NCBI GenBank assembly: GCA_934448295.1
Contig: CAKSEY010000006.1
Coordinates: 95,966-159,965 of the forward strand
Direction: 5' to 3'
Length of the DNA stretch: 64,000 bases
From: an uncultured Oscillospiraceae bacterium
Lineage (GTDB): Bacteria; Bacillota; Clostridia; Oscillospirales; Ruminococcaceae
The notes below the pieces were generated by a model that saw nothing but the letters and a program-made list of their open reading frames with translations, made no database searches and was not told where the DNA came from. This document shows, piece by piece, positions 42,763 through 51,200 of the stretch; the first letter of the stretch is position 1, and every line of letters starts with the position of its first letter. Made by a program: the position numbers and the translations under genes.

Positions 42763-42840
42763 CCGTAGGGGAGGCACAAACAGGACGTTTGCCCGCACGC
42801 TTGTAGGGGAGGGGCTTGCCCCTCCCGCAAACCTCGCCGC
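42763..42840. repeat. R1 repeat cluster
   Basis: R1 left arm with the GGCACAAACAGGACGTTTGC variant (about 42763-42792) and a full R1 at about 42803-42828. The gap 42569-43028 also has an AT-rich stretch (42600-42740) that should carry the promoter of the PAS-GGDEF-EAL gene. No gene seen. Confidence 0.65.
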
Positions 42841-42968
42841 ATACCGCAGAATAAAAAAGCGCTGAGAGACAAACAGGACGATTTCCCCTACATTTCGCAC
42901 GTCACACGTCCTGAATGCCCCACCGCCATTCCGGGCGGCGCGGACATCATCACGGGCGATACGCAGAA

Positions 42969-43000
42969 ACAGGGGCGCAGCCTGAACCGCGCCCCTTTTA
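42969..43000. terminator. Terminator after the anti-sigma gene
   Basis: GGGGCGC (starting about 42973) pairs with GCGCCCC (about 42990-42996). The T-run is better on the plus strand (CCCTTTTA) than on the minus (CTGTTT), so assignment to the minus-strand gene is tentative. Confidence 0.45.
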
Positions 43001-43028
43001 TCATATGCCTGACCTGTGCCGCAAATCA

Positions 43029-44312
43029 CTATCTTGAATATCCGCCCAGGAACTTCCAGCCGGAGCTGTAAATCTCCAGCTTCTTGTAATCAGCAGAGAG
43101 CTTTACATGGTAATTCTTTCCGTCCCCGGAATTCGTGAACGAACGGACTATAGGGCTCGGGATACTGCCTGCGGTCACGTTCTTGTCGGATTTGTAGCGG
43201 TTTCCGGTGAAGGTGACCCAGCCGTTTCCGAACACCAGGAACGGGTCTGATTCTTCCGGCTCCTCGGTTTCCACCGCAGCGTCCTCCAGGGTCATATCAC
43301 ATTCCTCCGTAAAGCCCTCCTCTTCCGTAAAGGCGGCGTCTCCGGTGTAGCCAATTTCCTCGGTGAAGTATGCTTCTTCCGTGATAACGTCGGAATCGGC
43401 TGTTTCCTCCACGGCATCGAACGTCCCTGAGGGATCCATTGTGACCGCCGCTTCCTCGGTCATAACGGGGTCTGTATCCTGCGCGGGATCGCTGTCGTCA
43501 GCGAAGCTTTCCCCGGCGCCGCCGTTCCCGGTATCGTTCGGGAGCATATCCGGCAGGCTGTCCGCAGACGTACTCTTATCCGGCAGCTCGTTGTCGGGGA
43601 TCTCCTCGTCCGGCGCGCCGCTGTCGAATACTCCCGCATCAGACTCGCCGCTGTCGTCCCCTTGAACCGGCACTTCGTCCGCCGGAGCTCCCTCCGCGAT
43701 ATCAGGCTCCGTCACAACGTTTTCCGGAGCCTCGGGCACGGCGGTATCCGTGCCGCCGTCGGGGGTCGCATCCTCCGGGTGATCCTGGGGTACCTCGGCT
43801 TCAGCGCTGTGCGAACCGTTCTCGGCGGTCTTGCTGTCGGAGGTAACGCCGGCGGCGGGTCTGGTGATTTCCGCCGCTTCAACCGTGGCAGCTCCGTCCT
43901 CAGTGGCGGTCTCGGGGGCAAAATCGTCCTCGCCCATTGCGGTTTCGGTTTCCTGGGCGAAATCCGCCGCCGAGCTGTTTATCTGGGCTGTTCCGGCGGT
44001 CGCCGAGGATGACATATCCTCTATCATGCCGTTGGTTCTCTTTATCATCGGCAGGAACGTGAACGCAGATATCGTGATAAGCGCGCACGCTGCGGCGGCT
44101 CCGCCGACATAGGCTATTCTTCTGAGCGGAAGCGGCCTTTTCGGCTTCGGCTCGGGGCTTTCGGTTTTGTTATCTGCGGCAGCGCCATGCGCGGTTCCGC
44201 CGGACTGTTCCTCTGCGATTTTAGCGAGGACAGCGGCTTTCATTCTCTCCATAGCCTCGTTATCCGGGGATAAGCTTTCGGCTGACTTTTTGTATTCCTC
44301 TCTGAAGTCCAT
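43029..44312 (-). CDS. Membrane-anchored anti-sigma-like protein
   Basis: 427 residues from ATG 44312 (GGGGAGGTGG upstream), overlapping the sigma gene by one base. The N-terminal cytoplasmic part (about 1-65) starts MDFREEYKKSAESLSPDNEA; one transmembrane helix lies at about 68-92. The outer part is a long acidic, Asp/Glu/Thr/Pro-rich low-complexity region (about 95-365), ending in a small folded domain (about 370-427, GYSR end). The arrangement and overlap with the ECF sigma gene imply that it holds the sigma factor at the membrane until an outside signal. No zinc-finger anti-sigma motif was seen. Confidence 0.7.
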   Translation of the reverse strand: MDFREEYKKSAESLSPDNEAMERMKAAVLAKIAEEQSGGTAHGAAADNKTESPEPKPKRPLPLRRIAYVGGAAAACALITISAFTFLPMIKRTNGMIEDMSSSATAGTAQINSSAADFAQETETAMGEDDFAPETATEDGAATVEAAEITRPAAGVTSDSKTAENGSHSAEAEVPQDHPEDATPDGGTDTAVPEAPENVVTEPDIAEGAPADEVPVQGDDSGESDAGVFDSGAPDEEIPDNELPDKSTSADSLPDMLPNDTGNGGAGESFADDSDPAQDTDPVMTEEAAVTMDPSGTFDAVEETADSDVITEEAYFTEEIGYTGDAAFTEEEGFTEECDMTLEDAAVETEEPEESDPFLVFGNGWVTFTGNRYKSDKNVTAGSIPSPIVRSFTNSGDGKNYHVKLSADYKKLEIYSSGWKFLGGYSR

Positions 44313-44869
44313 CAGAAAACCACCTCCCCTGAGATATCTGCGAATTCCGCAAGCAAAGGCTTCAGCAGCTTCCGCGCACGGCTTAGCTGGGATTTGACGG
44401 TGGACTCGCCCGCGCCCAGCGCCTGGCTTATCTGCGCCACCGACATATCCTCGAAGTAAAACAGATGGATCACCGTCCGGTATTTCTCCGGAAGCTTCAT
44501 CACGGCTTTCATCACGGAAAGCCGCCGCTCCGTCTGTTCGAACTGCTCCTCGCACCCCGGCTGAGCCTGCTCGTTTTCCGGCAGGAGCATTTTTTCAAGC
44601 TCGGCGCCGTCCGCCTTGTGCCTGTTCCATGCGGAGCCTGCTGAATTCAGGGCGCAGTTGACCGCGCACCGGATGAGCCACGCCTTCCGGTGCTCCTCGT
44701 TATTGTAAGTGATGCCGGCGCGGAAGTACCGCAGGAAAACGTCCTGTGTGACGTCCTCGGCGTCGTTTCGGTCGGCGAGGCGCGCGAAAGCTATCCTGTA
44801 CACCATCGGCATATAGGATTGCATCACCTGTTCGAAACTCTCCGCTGTGCAGAGCGATAGTGTGTCCAT
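44312..44869 (-). CDS. ECF-type RNA polymerase sigma factor
   Basis: 185-residue extracytoplasmic-function sigma factor. Region 2 is seen in FEQVMQSYMPMVYRIAFARLADRNDAEDVTQDVFLRYFR (about 12-50), and region 4 in LPEKYRTVIHLFYFEDMSVAQISQALGAGESTVKSQLSRARKLL (about 125-168). An Asp/Glu-rich linker joins them. It is followed by the anti-sigma gene with overlap. An ECF-type promoter matching that of the lipoprotein gene at 19997 lies 46 nt upstream, implying autoregulation and a small regulon. Confidence 0.93.
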   Translation of the reverse strand: MDTLSLCTAESFEQVMQSYMPMVYRIAFARLADRNDAEDVTQDVFLRYFRAGITYNNEEHRKAWLIRCAVNCALNSAGSAWNRHKADGAELEKMLLPENEQAQPGCEEQFEQTERRLSVMKAVMKLPEKYRTVIHLFYFEDMSVAQISQALGAGESTVKSQLSRARKLLKPLLAEFADISGEVVF

Positions 44870-44914
44870 GTCATTTCTCCGTCGGAATACGGATCTCTCC
44901 GTATGAATTCATAT

Positions 44915-44946
44915 ATAAAACCGGGCAGGGAGCAAAAAGGTTGCAA
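44915..44946 (-). promoter_or_regulatory. ECF-type promoter of the sigma factor gene
   Basis: Minus strand: -35 TTGCAACC (44946-44939), a 15-nt spacer that begins TTTTTGC, -10 CGGTTTTAT (44923-44915). Nearly identical in sequence and spacing to 20055-20024. Confidence 0.75.
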
Positions 44947-44948
44947 AA

Positions 44949-45078
44949 TTAATTCGGAATTCGGAATTAGGAATTAGGAATTTCGGAGTCCCGCTTCGCG
45001 GGACATATTGAAATTCGATACAATCGGATAGCCGCCGCGACAGCGGCACAATAATTACGAATTACGAATTACGAATTA
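44949..45078. repeat. TAATTCG-ended interspersed repeat, copy c
   Basis: Left array TAATTCGGAATTCGGAATTAGG, core with CCCGCTTCGCGGG and GATACAATCGG, right array ATTACGAATTACGAATTATT. Its right end supplies the last codons and stop of the amidohydrolase gene. Confidence 0.8.
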
Positions 45079-46271
45079 TTTTTCTCCCGTTTGTCTACCG
45101 CGATTTTTCCCCTGACCGCCACCAGCACCGGCTGGGTCATCATGCTGACGGGGTCGTCCGCGTAGAGCGAGAAATCCGCGTCCAGACCGGGCTTCACCGC
45201 GCCCACCCTGTCGGAAGCTCCGAGAACCTCCGCGGCGTTCACCGTGATACCGCGCAGAGCCTCCTCCCGGGAGAGCCCTCCGCGCACGGCGAGGGCGGCG
45301 GTGAGGGGCAGGTACTGTATCGGGGTCTCCGGGTGGTCGGTGCACAGCGCGAAGCTCATTCCCTTTGCGGAGAGCGCCGCCGGGGTCGCGATGTCGTGAT
45401 TTGCAAGCTCCGGCTTGCCACGGTCGCCGAAAATAGGCCCCAGGACTATCGCAGGCTTGTCCTGGGCGAGTTCCTCCGCGATGAGCGCGCCGTCCGTGCA
45501 GTGAATGAGCACATAGTCCAGCCCGAACTCCTTTGCAAGCCGCTGGGCGGTGAAGATATCGTCCGCGCGGTGGCAGTGGAAGTGCGCTTTCAGCGGACGC
45601 TCCCTGTCAAACAGCGGTAGGAGCGCTTCGCACTTGATGTCGAAATCCGGGCGGGATATCTCGTCGTCCGTGCCTTTAAGGCGCTCGTATTCCGCGATAT
45701 CCTCGCTGTAACGCTTCGCCTTTATGAGCTGCTCCCGGATTATCGCGGCGGTAGCCATGCGTGTGACCGGGGTCTCGTCCCGGTCGTTGTAGGTGTTCTT
45801 GGGGTTCTCGCCGAGGGCGAATTTCATGGCTATGGGGGACTTCACGATAAGGTCGTCCACCCGGCGGCTTCCCCAGGTCTTGATAAGCTCGAACGAGCCG
45901 CCGACGGGGTTCGCGGAGCCGACTCCGGTGCACACCGTGGTAACTCCCGCCGAAACCGCGTCGGAGAAGCACCTGTCCATTGCGTTTATGCTGTCCAGCG
46001 CCCGCAGGTGCGGGGTGGATGGGTCGGTGTCCTCGTTGCCGTCCTCGCCCTCGAAGCACAGCGCGTCGTTCCACATACCGAGGTGGCAGTGCGCGTCAAC
46101 GAACCCCGGGCAGAGGGTCAGCCCCGCGCCGTCTATGACCTCCCCGCCGGACTCCGGGGAATACGCGGACATATCGCCTATTTCGGTGAAAACTCCGTCC
46201 GCGCACCGCACGAATCCACATTCGTAATCATTCCCGGACATCGATACTATTTTAACGTTAATTACTTCCAT
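45069..46271 (-). CDS. Amidohydrolase-family metal-dependent hydrolase
   Basis: TIM-barrel amidohydrolase of 400 residues from ATG 46271 (AGGAAGG upstream). The HxH metal pair is in PGFVDAHCHLGMW (about residues 58-70), a further His cluster in KAHFHCHRADD (about 223-233) and LIHCTDG, and the catalytic Asp in CTDHPETP (about 300). The composite domain flanks include VGAVKPGLDADFSLYADDP. Substrate unknown; relatives cleave cyclic amides such as imidazolonepropionate. The final residues REKNNS and stop fall inside repeat copy c. Confidence 0.85.
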   Translation of the reverse strand: MEVINVKIVSMSGNDYECGFVRCADGVFTEIGDMSAYSPESGGEVIDGAGLTLCPGFVDAHCHLGMWNDALCFEGEDGNEDTDPSTPHLRALDSINAMDRCFSDAVSAGVTTVCTGVGSANPVGGSFELIKTWGSRRVDDLIVKSPIAMKFALGENPKNTYNDRDETPVTRMATAAIIREQLIKAKRYSEDIAEYERLKGTDDEISRPDFDIKCEALLPLFDRERPLKAHFHCHRADDIFTAQRLAKEFGLDYVLIHCTDGALIAEELAQDKPAIVLGPIFGDRGKPELANHDIATPAALSAKGMSFALCTDHPETPIQYLPLTAALAVRGGLSREEALRGITVNAAEVLGASDRVGAVKPGLDADFSLYADDPVSMMTQPVLVAVRGKIAVDKREKNNS

Positions 46272-46311
46272 CTTGAACCTTCCTAAAGAAATGGGGCAAT
46301 CTGCCCCATTT

Positions 46312-46569
46312 CTAATTATGAATTCGTAATTCTTAATTCGTAATTTCGGTGCCGCTTCGCGGGACATATTATAATTCGATACAATCGGATACCCGCCGCG
46401 ACAGCGCAGACACGATGTCTGCGCCGTTGCCCCAAAAGGGCGTGTCTCCCCCAGCGGGGGAGGTGGCACGAAGTGCCAGAGGGGTTGACCAACAGAACAG
46501 GACGCCGCCCAACAGAGGGCAACAGGGGGCACAATAATTCCGAATTCTGAATTCCGAATTCCGAATTAA
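46312..46569. repeat. TAATTCG-ended interspersed repeat, copy d with nested modules
   Basis: Longest copy (about 258 bp). Between the left array and the right array (CCGAATTCTGAATTCCGAATTAAT) it holds the core GATACAATCGG, a GCAGACACGATGTCTGC palindrome (about 46408) and the GGCACGAAGTGCC...GTTGACC module (about 46440-46495). It fills the gap between the amidohydrolase and aroK. Confidence 0.8.
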
Positions 46570-46570
46570 T

Positions 46571-47089
46571 TTAAAGCCTGCCGTTCTTTTCGAACGCCTG
46601 AACCAGCTTGACTATCTCCCCGCATATAACGGTATCCTTTGCGTTTCCGTTGACCATCGCCATGGAATTGCGGCGGTATATCTCCGCGCGGGTATCGTAT
46701 ATCTGCCGGAGCTGCTCCGGGGTGTTGTTCACGACGAGCGGGCGGTTGGAGTCGTTCTTTATGCGGTCGTAGCAGTTTGCGAACGAGGTGTTTATGTAGA
46801 CGGAAAGCCCGCTCTCCCGGGCGAACTGCGCGGTATGCTCGTTTATGAGCGCTCCGCCGCCGGTGGCGACAACATAACCGCCGCTGAGCTGACGGATATA
46901 CTTCGCCTCAAGCTGGCGGAAGTGCGGCTCGCCGAACTTCTCAAATATCTGCGGTATGGACATTTTCTCGTGCTCCACGATATACCTGTCCATGTCCAGG
47001 AACTCCCGCCCCAGCTCCGCCGCCACAAGCCTGCCTATATGGCTCTTGCCGCAGCCCATGAAGCCGCAGAGGTACACAGAGACGCTCAT
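46571..47089 (-). CDS. aroK: Shikimate kinase
   Basis: Phosphorylates shikimate at the 3-hydroxyl in the aromatic amino-acid pathway. 172 residues from ATG 47089 (GGAGGATC upstream), overlapping the aroE stop by ATGA. Walker A is CGFMGCGKSHIG (about 8-19), the shikimate-binding Asp is in FLDMDRYIVE (about 31-40), Arg in FRQLEAKYI and GGG in VATGGGALI (about 75-83), with the LID Arg in NDSNRPLV. Length is typical. Confidence 0.93.
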   Translation of the reverse strand: MSVSVYLCGFMGCGKSHIGRLVAAELGREFLDMDRYIVEHEKMSIPQIFEKFGEPHFRQLEAKYIRQLSGGYVVATGGGALINEHTAQFARESGLSVYINTSFANCYDRIKNDSNRPLVVNNTPEQLRQIYDTRAEIYRRNSMAMVNGNAKDTVICGEIVKLVQAFEKNGRL

Positions 47090-47937
47090 ATCAGATCCTC
47101 CATGTCGGAAATTATCCTGTTGATGTCCTCGGTCTTGTAGGAGGCTCCGTCCCATATCTCATGAGCCGCGACAGCCTGGAGCACCAGCATCGCCATGCCG
47201 GTCATAGCCTTTGCGCCCTTTTCCCGGGCGGTCTTTGCAAGCAGAGTGACCTTGGGGTTGTACACCGCGTCAAACACGAACTTCACGCCGTCCAGCACAG
47301 CGGGAGTGCAGGGCATTCTGTCCACCTTGGGGAACATTCCCACCGGGCAGGCGTTTACCAGCAGGTCGAACTGCGCGCCCTCAGGCAGGTCGCATTTATC
47401 GAGAGCCGCGCCGCTTATCCATGCTATCTGCACCTTTGCGTCAGCCTTCAGCGCCTTTATCTCCTTTACGACCTCCTCGGCGAGAACCTTGTCGGATTTC
47501 AGCGCCGCGATGGTGAGGTCTCCGCCCTCAAGCGCGGTTTCTATCGCCATCATTCTGCCAACGCCGCCGCAGCCGATTAGCAGCACCCTGGAACTCAGCG
47601 AAGCCCCGAGCGCTGCGATGGACTTGGTGAAGCCGATAACGTCCGTGTTGTAGCCGACTTTCTCGTCATTTCCGCACTTTACGCAGTTGACGGAGCGGTA
47701 GCGCTGTGCTCCCGCGTCCAGCCTGTCGCAGAAGTCTATGATGGAGACCTTGTGCGGGATAGTGATGTTGAAGCCGTCCAGAGAAGCCAGGAAATCGAAC
47801 TTCGCGCGAAGCTCCTCCGGGGGGATGTCGTACATCTCGTAGTCCACCTTTTCGCCGTCCAGCGCGAACAGCGCGGTGTGTATCTGCGGGGAGAGGGAGT
47901 GTCCGAGGGGGTGTCCTAAAATTCCGAATTTACGCAT
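47086..47937 (-). CDS. aroE: Shikimate 5-dehydrogenase
   Basis: NADPH-dependent reduction of 3-dehydroshikimate. 283 residues from ATG 47937, 9 nt after AAAGG; an ATG six bases upstream is too close to that site. HSLSPQIH (about 13-20) binds substrate, the catalytic Lys is in NITIPHKVS (about 58-66), NTDVIGF holds the Asp, and LIGCGGVGRM is the cofactor loop. Downstream of fabD, whose stop overlaps this leader, and upstream of aroK: one fabD-aroE-aroK transcript. Confidence 0.92.
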   Translation of the reverse strand: MRKFGILGHPLGHSLSPQIHTALFALDGEKVDYEMYDIPPEELRAKFDFLASLDGFNITIPHKVSIIDFCDRLDAGAQRYRSVNCVKCGNDEKVGYNTDVIGFTKSIAALGASLSSRVLLIGCGGVGRMMAIETALEGGDLTIAALKSDKVLAEEVVKEIKALKADAKVQIAWISGAALDKCDLPEGAQFDLLVNACPVGMFPKVDRMPCTPAVLDGVKFVFDAVYNPKVTLLAKTAREKGAKAMTGMAMLVLQAVAAHEIWDGASYKTEDINRIISDMEDLI

Positions 47938-47942
47938 GATCA

Positions 47943-48866
47943 TCAACCTTTCAGTGCGGCGAGAGCCTTTTCCAGGGTTTCCGCATTTTCAATGTGCATT
48001 GCATTGGAGCCGCGGTCGAATTTCTTCACAAGACCGGTGAGCACCTTTCCGGGGCCGAGCTCAACGTAAGCCTCGATACCGTCCGCCTGCATGGCGGTGA
48101 GCTCGTCAACGAACCTTACCGGCGAGCAGATGTGCGCCGCGAGGTAGGCGGGCATATCCGAGAAATCGTCCAGCTTCTTACCGTAGAGGTTGGAGTAGAA
48201 CGCGCATTCCGGCGCCCTGAACGGGAACCCGGCGATCTCCGCCTTGAATTTCTCAGCGGCTCCCGCCATGAGCTTTGTGTGGAACGCTGCGGAAACTGCG
48301 AGCTTCACGGCGCGCTTTCCCATCTCGCCGAACTTTGCGACAGCCTCGTCCACAGCGGCGGATTCGCCCGCGATTACTGTCTGCTGGGGGCTGTTGTAGT
48401 TAGCGGGCGCGCAGAAGCCGCTTACCTCTTCGCATACCTTTGCGATGGTGTCGTTGTCGCTGCCGATGATAGCCGCCATGGAGCCTCCGGTGGCCTCCGC
48501 CGCCTCAGCCATTGCCGCCGAGCGGAGCTTTATAGCCTTGAACGCATCCTCCATGCCGAGCATTCCGGAAGCGTACATAGCCGCGTACTCGCCGAGAGAG
48601 TGACCCGCGACCGCGCAGTTGTCAATACCGTTTTCACGCGCAGCCGCCAGGGCAAGCATGGAAGCGGTGAATATAGCCGGCTGAGAGAGCCTTGTCTGCG
48701 CGAGCTCCTCCGGGGTGGAATCGCTGAGCTTCTTCGCGAGATCGAAGCCCATTATGTCGGAACCGCACTCGAGTATCTGCTTTGCCGCAGAGGACTTTTC
48801 AGCGAGCTCCGCGCCCATGCCCGGGTACTGTGAGCCCTGTCCGGAAAATAAGAAAACTGTTTTCAT
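47943..48866 (-). CDS. fabD: Malonyl-CoA:ACP transacylase
   Basis: Transfers malonyl from CoA to ACP, feeding fatty-acid synthesis. 307 residues from ATG 48866 (TTGGAGG upstream). FSGQGSQYPGMG is the N-terminal motif, the nucleophile is in AVAGHSLGEYAAM (Ser about 90), the catalytic His in SAAFHTKLM (about 197), and the loop NYNSPQQTVIAG is conserved. It is separated from the fab cluster and heads the minus-strand transcript to aroE and aroK. Confidence 0.95.
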   Translation of the reverse strand: MKTVFLFSGQGSQYPGMGAELAEKSSAAKQILECGSDIMGFDLAKKLSDSTPEELAQTRLSQPAIFTASMLALAAARENGIDNCAVAGHSLGEYAAMYASGMLGMEDAFKAIKLRSAAMAEAAEATGGSMAAIIGSDNDTIAKVCEEVSGFCAPANYNSPQQTVIAGESAAVDEAVAKFGEMGKRAVKLAVSAAFHTKLMAGAAEKFKAEIAGFPFRAPECAFYSNLYGKKLDDFSDMPAYLAAHICSPVRFVDELTAMQADGIEAYVELGPGKVLTGLVKKFDRGSNAMHIENAETLEKALAALKG

Positions 48867-48918
48867 AAGAACCTCCAAGTGTTAAAATGTTTATCGTTAT
48901 TTTTATTGTAATAGCTTG

Positions 48919-49050
48919 TTAATTCGGAATTCGGAATTCATAATTCGGAATTTCGGTTGCCGCTTCGCGGCGAATTTAAATTTTGAATACAATCGGATAA
49001 CCGCCGCGACAGCGGCACATTTGATTCCAAATTCCTAATTCCGAATTAAT
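48919..49050. repeat. TAATTCG-ended interspersed repeat, copy e
   Basis: Left array TTAATTCGGAATTCGGAATTC, GCCGCTTCGCGGC hairpin, GATACAATCGG-like box, right array CCTAATTCCGAATTAAT ending at the base before the fumarase gene's stop codon. Confidence 0.8.
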
Positions 49051-49893
49051 TTAAATTGTTGCTTCTGCGTGCCGGGTCACATGGCACCCGATGTTCACCG
49101 CCACCGGAAGCCCCGCGATATGCGTTGCGGATTTCTCAATATTGACGTACAGCGCAGTGACAGTCCCGCCGAAGCCCTGGGAGCCTATGCCAAGGCGGTT
49201 TATGCTGTCCAGCGTCTGCTGTTCGAGCTCGGCGTAGACCGGGTCGGGATTCCGCTTTGAAAGGTCGCGGCAGAGCGCCTTTTTCGCCAGGAACGCGGAG
49301 TACTCGAAGTCGCCGCCTATCCCCACACCGACAACTATCGGGGGACATGGGTTGCTCCCCGCAAGGCTGACGCACTCGGTCACGAAATCCACGATATCCT
49401 GCTTTGCGGCGGATGGCGTGAACATCTTCAGGCGGCTCATGTTCTCGCTGCCGAAGCCCTTTGGCGCCGCCATGAGATGAATCCTGTCCCCGGGGACTAT
49501 CCGCGTGTGGATAACGGCGGGGGTGTTGTTGTTCGTGTTTTTGCGCTCCAGCGGGTCGCCCACTATCGACAGCCGGAGCTTTCCGTTGACGTAGCCCTGC
49601 GCAACTCCCGCGTTCACCGCGTCCTCGAACGGCTCGCCGGTGATGTGCACGTCCTGACCTATCTCCGCGAATATTACCGCCATGCCGGTGTCCTGGCAGA
49701 TAGGCACGCCGAGCTGCGCCGCGCAGTCGATGTTGTCCACTATGTCCGAGAGCACACTGCGGCACAGGGGGCTTTCCTCCCGGCCGATACTGCCGCTTAT
49801 GCACTCCTTCATGCCGCAGGGGAGCGTCAGGTTCGCCTGTTCGCACAGCCGCGCCACGGTTTCCGTGATGGCTGATGATGGAATTTCTCGCAT
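49051..49893 (-). CDS. fumA: Fumarate hydratase class I, alpha subunit
   Basis: Iron-sulphur fumarase/tartrate dehydratase alpha chain, 280 residues. Cluster Cys are in ICQDTGMAV (about residue 66), SNPCPPIVVG (about 182) and NIGCHVTRH (about 269). The usual partner beta subunit, normally the next gene, is not here: a TAATTCG repeat follows and then fabD. The active enzyme needs a beta chain, which must come from elsewhere or be missing. AAAGGA precedes the start. Confidence 0.88.
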   Translation of the reverse strand: MREIPSSAITETVARLCEQANLTLPCGMKECISGSIGREESPLCRSVLSDIVDNIDCAAQLGVPICQDTGMAVIFAEIGQDVHITGEPFEDAVNAGVAQGYVNGKLRLSIVGDPLERKNTNNNTPAVIHTRIVPGDRIHLMAAPKGFGSENMSRLKMFTPSAAKQDIVDFVTECVSLAGSNPCPPIVVGVGIGGDFEYSAFLAKKALCRDLSKRNPDPVYAELEQQTLDSINRLGIGSQGFGGTVTALYVNIEKSATHIAGLPVAVNIGCHVTRHAEATI

Positions 49894-49918
49894 TATCTGT
49901 ATATCCTTTCTTACCTAT

Positions 49919-49948
49919 ATTATATAGAATTTCGCGGTGCTCAGGCAA
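49919..49948 (-). promoter_or_regulatory. Promoter of the fumarase gene
   Basis: Minus strand: TTGCCT (49948-49943), 18 nt, TATAAT (49924-49919). Confidence 0.5.
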
Positions 49949-50036
49949 TAAATCCCACGCAAGCCGTAAAATACAATTTTTGCTGAAATAATCGGCGGGT
50001 AAATCGCCAGTTTTACCGGAATAGTTGAAAAAACTG

Positions 50037-50065
50037 TTGACAAAATCGCTGTAATGGGGTAAAAT
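50037..50065 (+). promoter_or_regulatory. Promoter of the fab operon
   Basis: TTGACA (50037-50042), 17 nt, TAAAAT (50060-50065). Another TATAAT near 50111-50116 may be a second -10 nearer the fabH start. No FapR-type palindrome was recognised. Confidence 0.7.
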
Positions 50066-50171
50066 AAATATGGTATGTCATATTCTGCCTAGCAAATTTC
50101 CGGCAGATGTGCTATAATGCTGACTATAATATTATACTATATGTTGCAAAGAAAATCAAGGAGTATTTTTA

Positions 50172-51170
50172 ATGAGCGGAATTGAGATTTTAGGCACCGG
50201 CAGCTATGTCCCGGAATTCGTTGCGGACAACAACAGGTTCGCGGAATTCCTGGACACCTCCGACGAGTGGATAACCCCCCGCACCGGGATAAAGCAGCGC
50301 CATATCCTCACCGACAAGCCCGGCTATTTCATGGGCATTGAGGCGGCGAAGAGCGCGCTTTCCGACGCGAATGTAAAGCCGGAGGAGCTCGACCTTATCC
50401 TTGTGTGCACCTGCACCCCGGATTTCTTCTACCCATCCACCGCCTGCCTTATCCAGAAGAAGATAGGCGCGGCGAATGCGGCGGCGTTCGACGTCAACAG
50501 CGCCTGCACGGGCTTCATCACGGCGACCGACATCGCGCAGAAGTACCTCGAAACGGGTCACTACAAGACGATACTTGTCGTTGCCTGCGAGCGGCTGTCC
50601 AATCAGCTTGACTACACCGACCGTTCGATGTGCATACTATTCGGTGACGCGGCGGGAGCCGTTGTGTACCGCAAGTCCGACAAACCGTTCTACTCCATGC
50701 TGGGCGCCGACGGCGACGAGTTCGAGGCGCTCTACTGCAAGATAAACTACGACCCGAACTGCCCGTTCTTCGCGGAAAAGGATCAGCAGTGGGACGGAAT
50801 GTTCGACACTCCGGAGAAGCGGAAGTTCCTCCAGAGCGACGGTCACGCGGTCTACAAGTTCGCGGTGAACGCCATGGCGAACGCGGTGAAGAACGTCGCA
50901 CAGCAGGGCGGCTACGACATAAACGACCTCGACATCGTTATCCCGCACCAGGCGAACCTCCGCATAATAAAGAAAGCCACCGAGATACTCGGTATCCCCG
51001 AGGAAAAGGTGTACACCAACATTGAGCGCATGGGCAACGTTTCCAGCGCATGCATTCCCGTGTGCCTTGACGAAATGCGCAGGGCGGGAATGGTGAAGCC
51101 CGGCATGAAGATATGCTTCGTGGGCTTCGGCGCGGGGCTGACCTACGGCGCGCTCATATTCGAGACATGA
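50172..51170 (+). CDS. fabH: 3-oxoacyl-ACP synthase III
   Basis: Starts fatty-acid chains by condensing acyl-CoA with malonyl-ACP. 332 residues with the catalytic triad of the family: Cys in NSACTGFI (about 115), His in IPHQANLRI (about 257) and Asn in RMGNVSSACIP (about 287). DEWITPRTGIKQR is the N-terminal CoA-site motif. The serine-rich SSACIP departs from the usual TSAASIP. CAAGGAG precedes the ATG. First gene of the operon. Confidence 0.93.
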   Translation: MSGIEILGTGSYVPEFVADNNRFAEFLDTSDEWITPRTGIKQRHILTDKPGYFMGIEAAKSALSDANVKPEELDLILVCTCTPDFFYPSTACLIQKKIGAANAAAFDVNSACTGFITATDIAQKYLETGHYKTILVVACERLSNQLDYTDRSMCILFGDAAGAVVYRKSDKPFYSMLGADGDEFEALYCKINYDPNCPFFAEKDQQWDGMFDTPEKRKFLQSDGHAVYKFAVNAMANAVKNVAQQGGYDINDLDIVIPHQANLRIIKKATEILGIPEEKVYTNIERMGNVSSACIPVCLDEMRRAGMVKPGMKICFVGFGAGLTYGALIFET

Positions 51171-51200
51171 TTCAGGACTCAGACGAAAGGATAGAATAAT

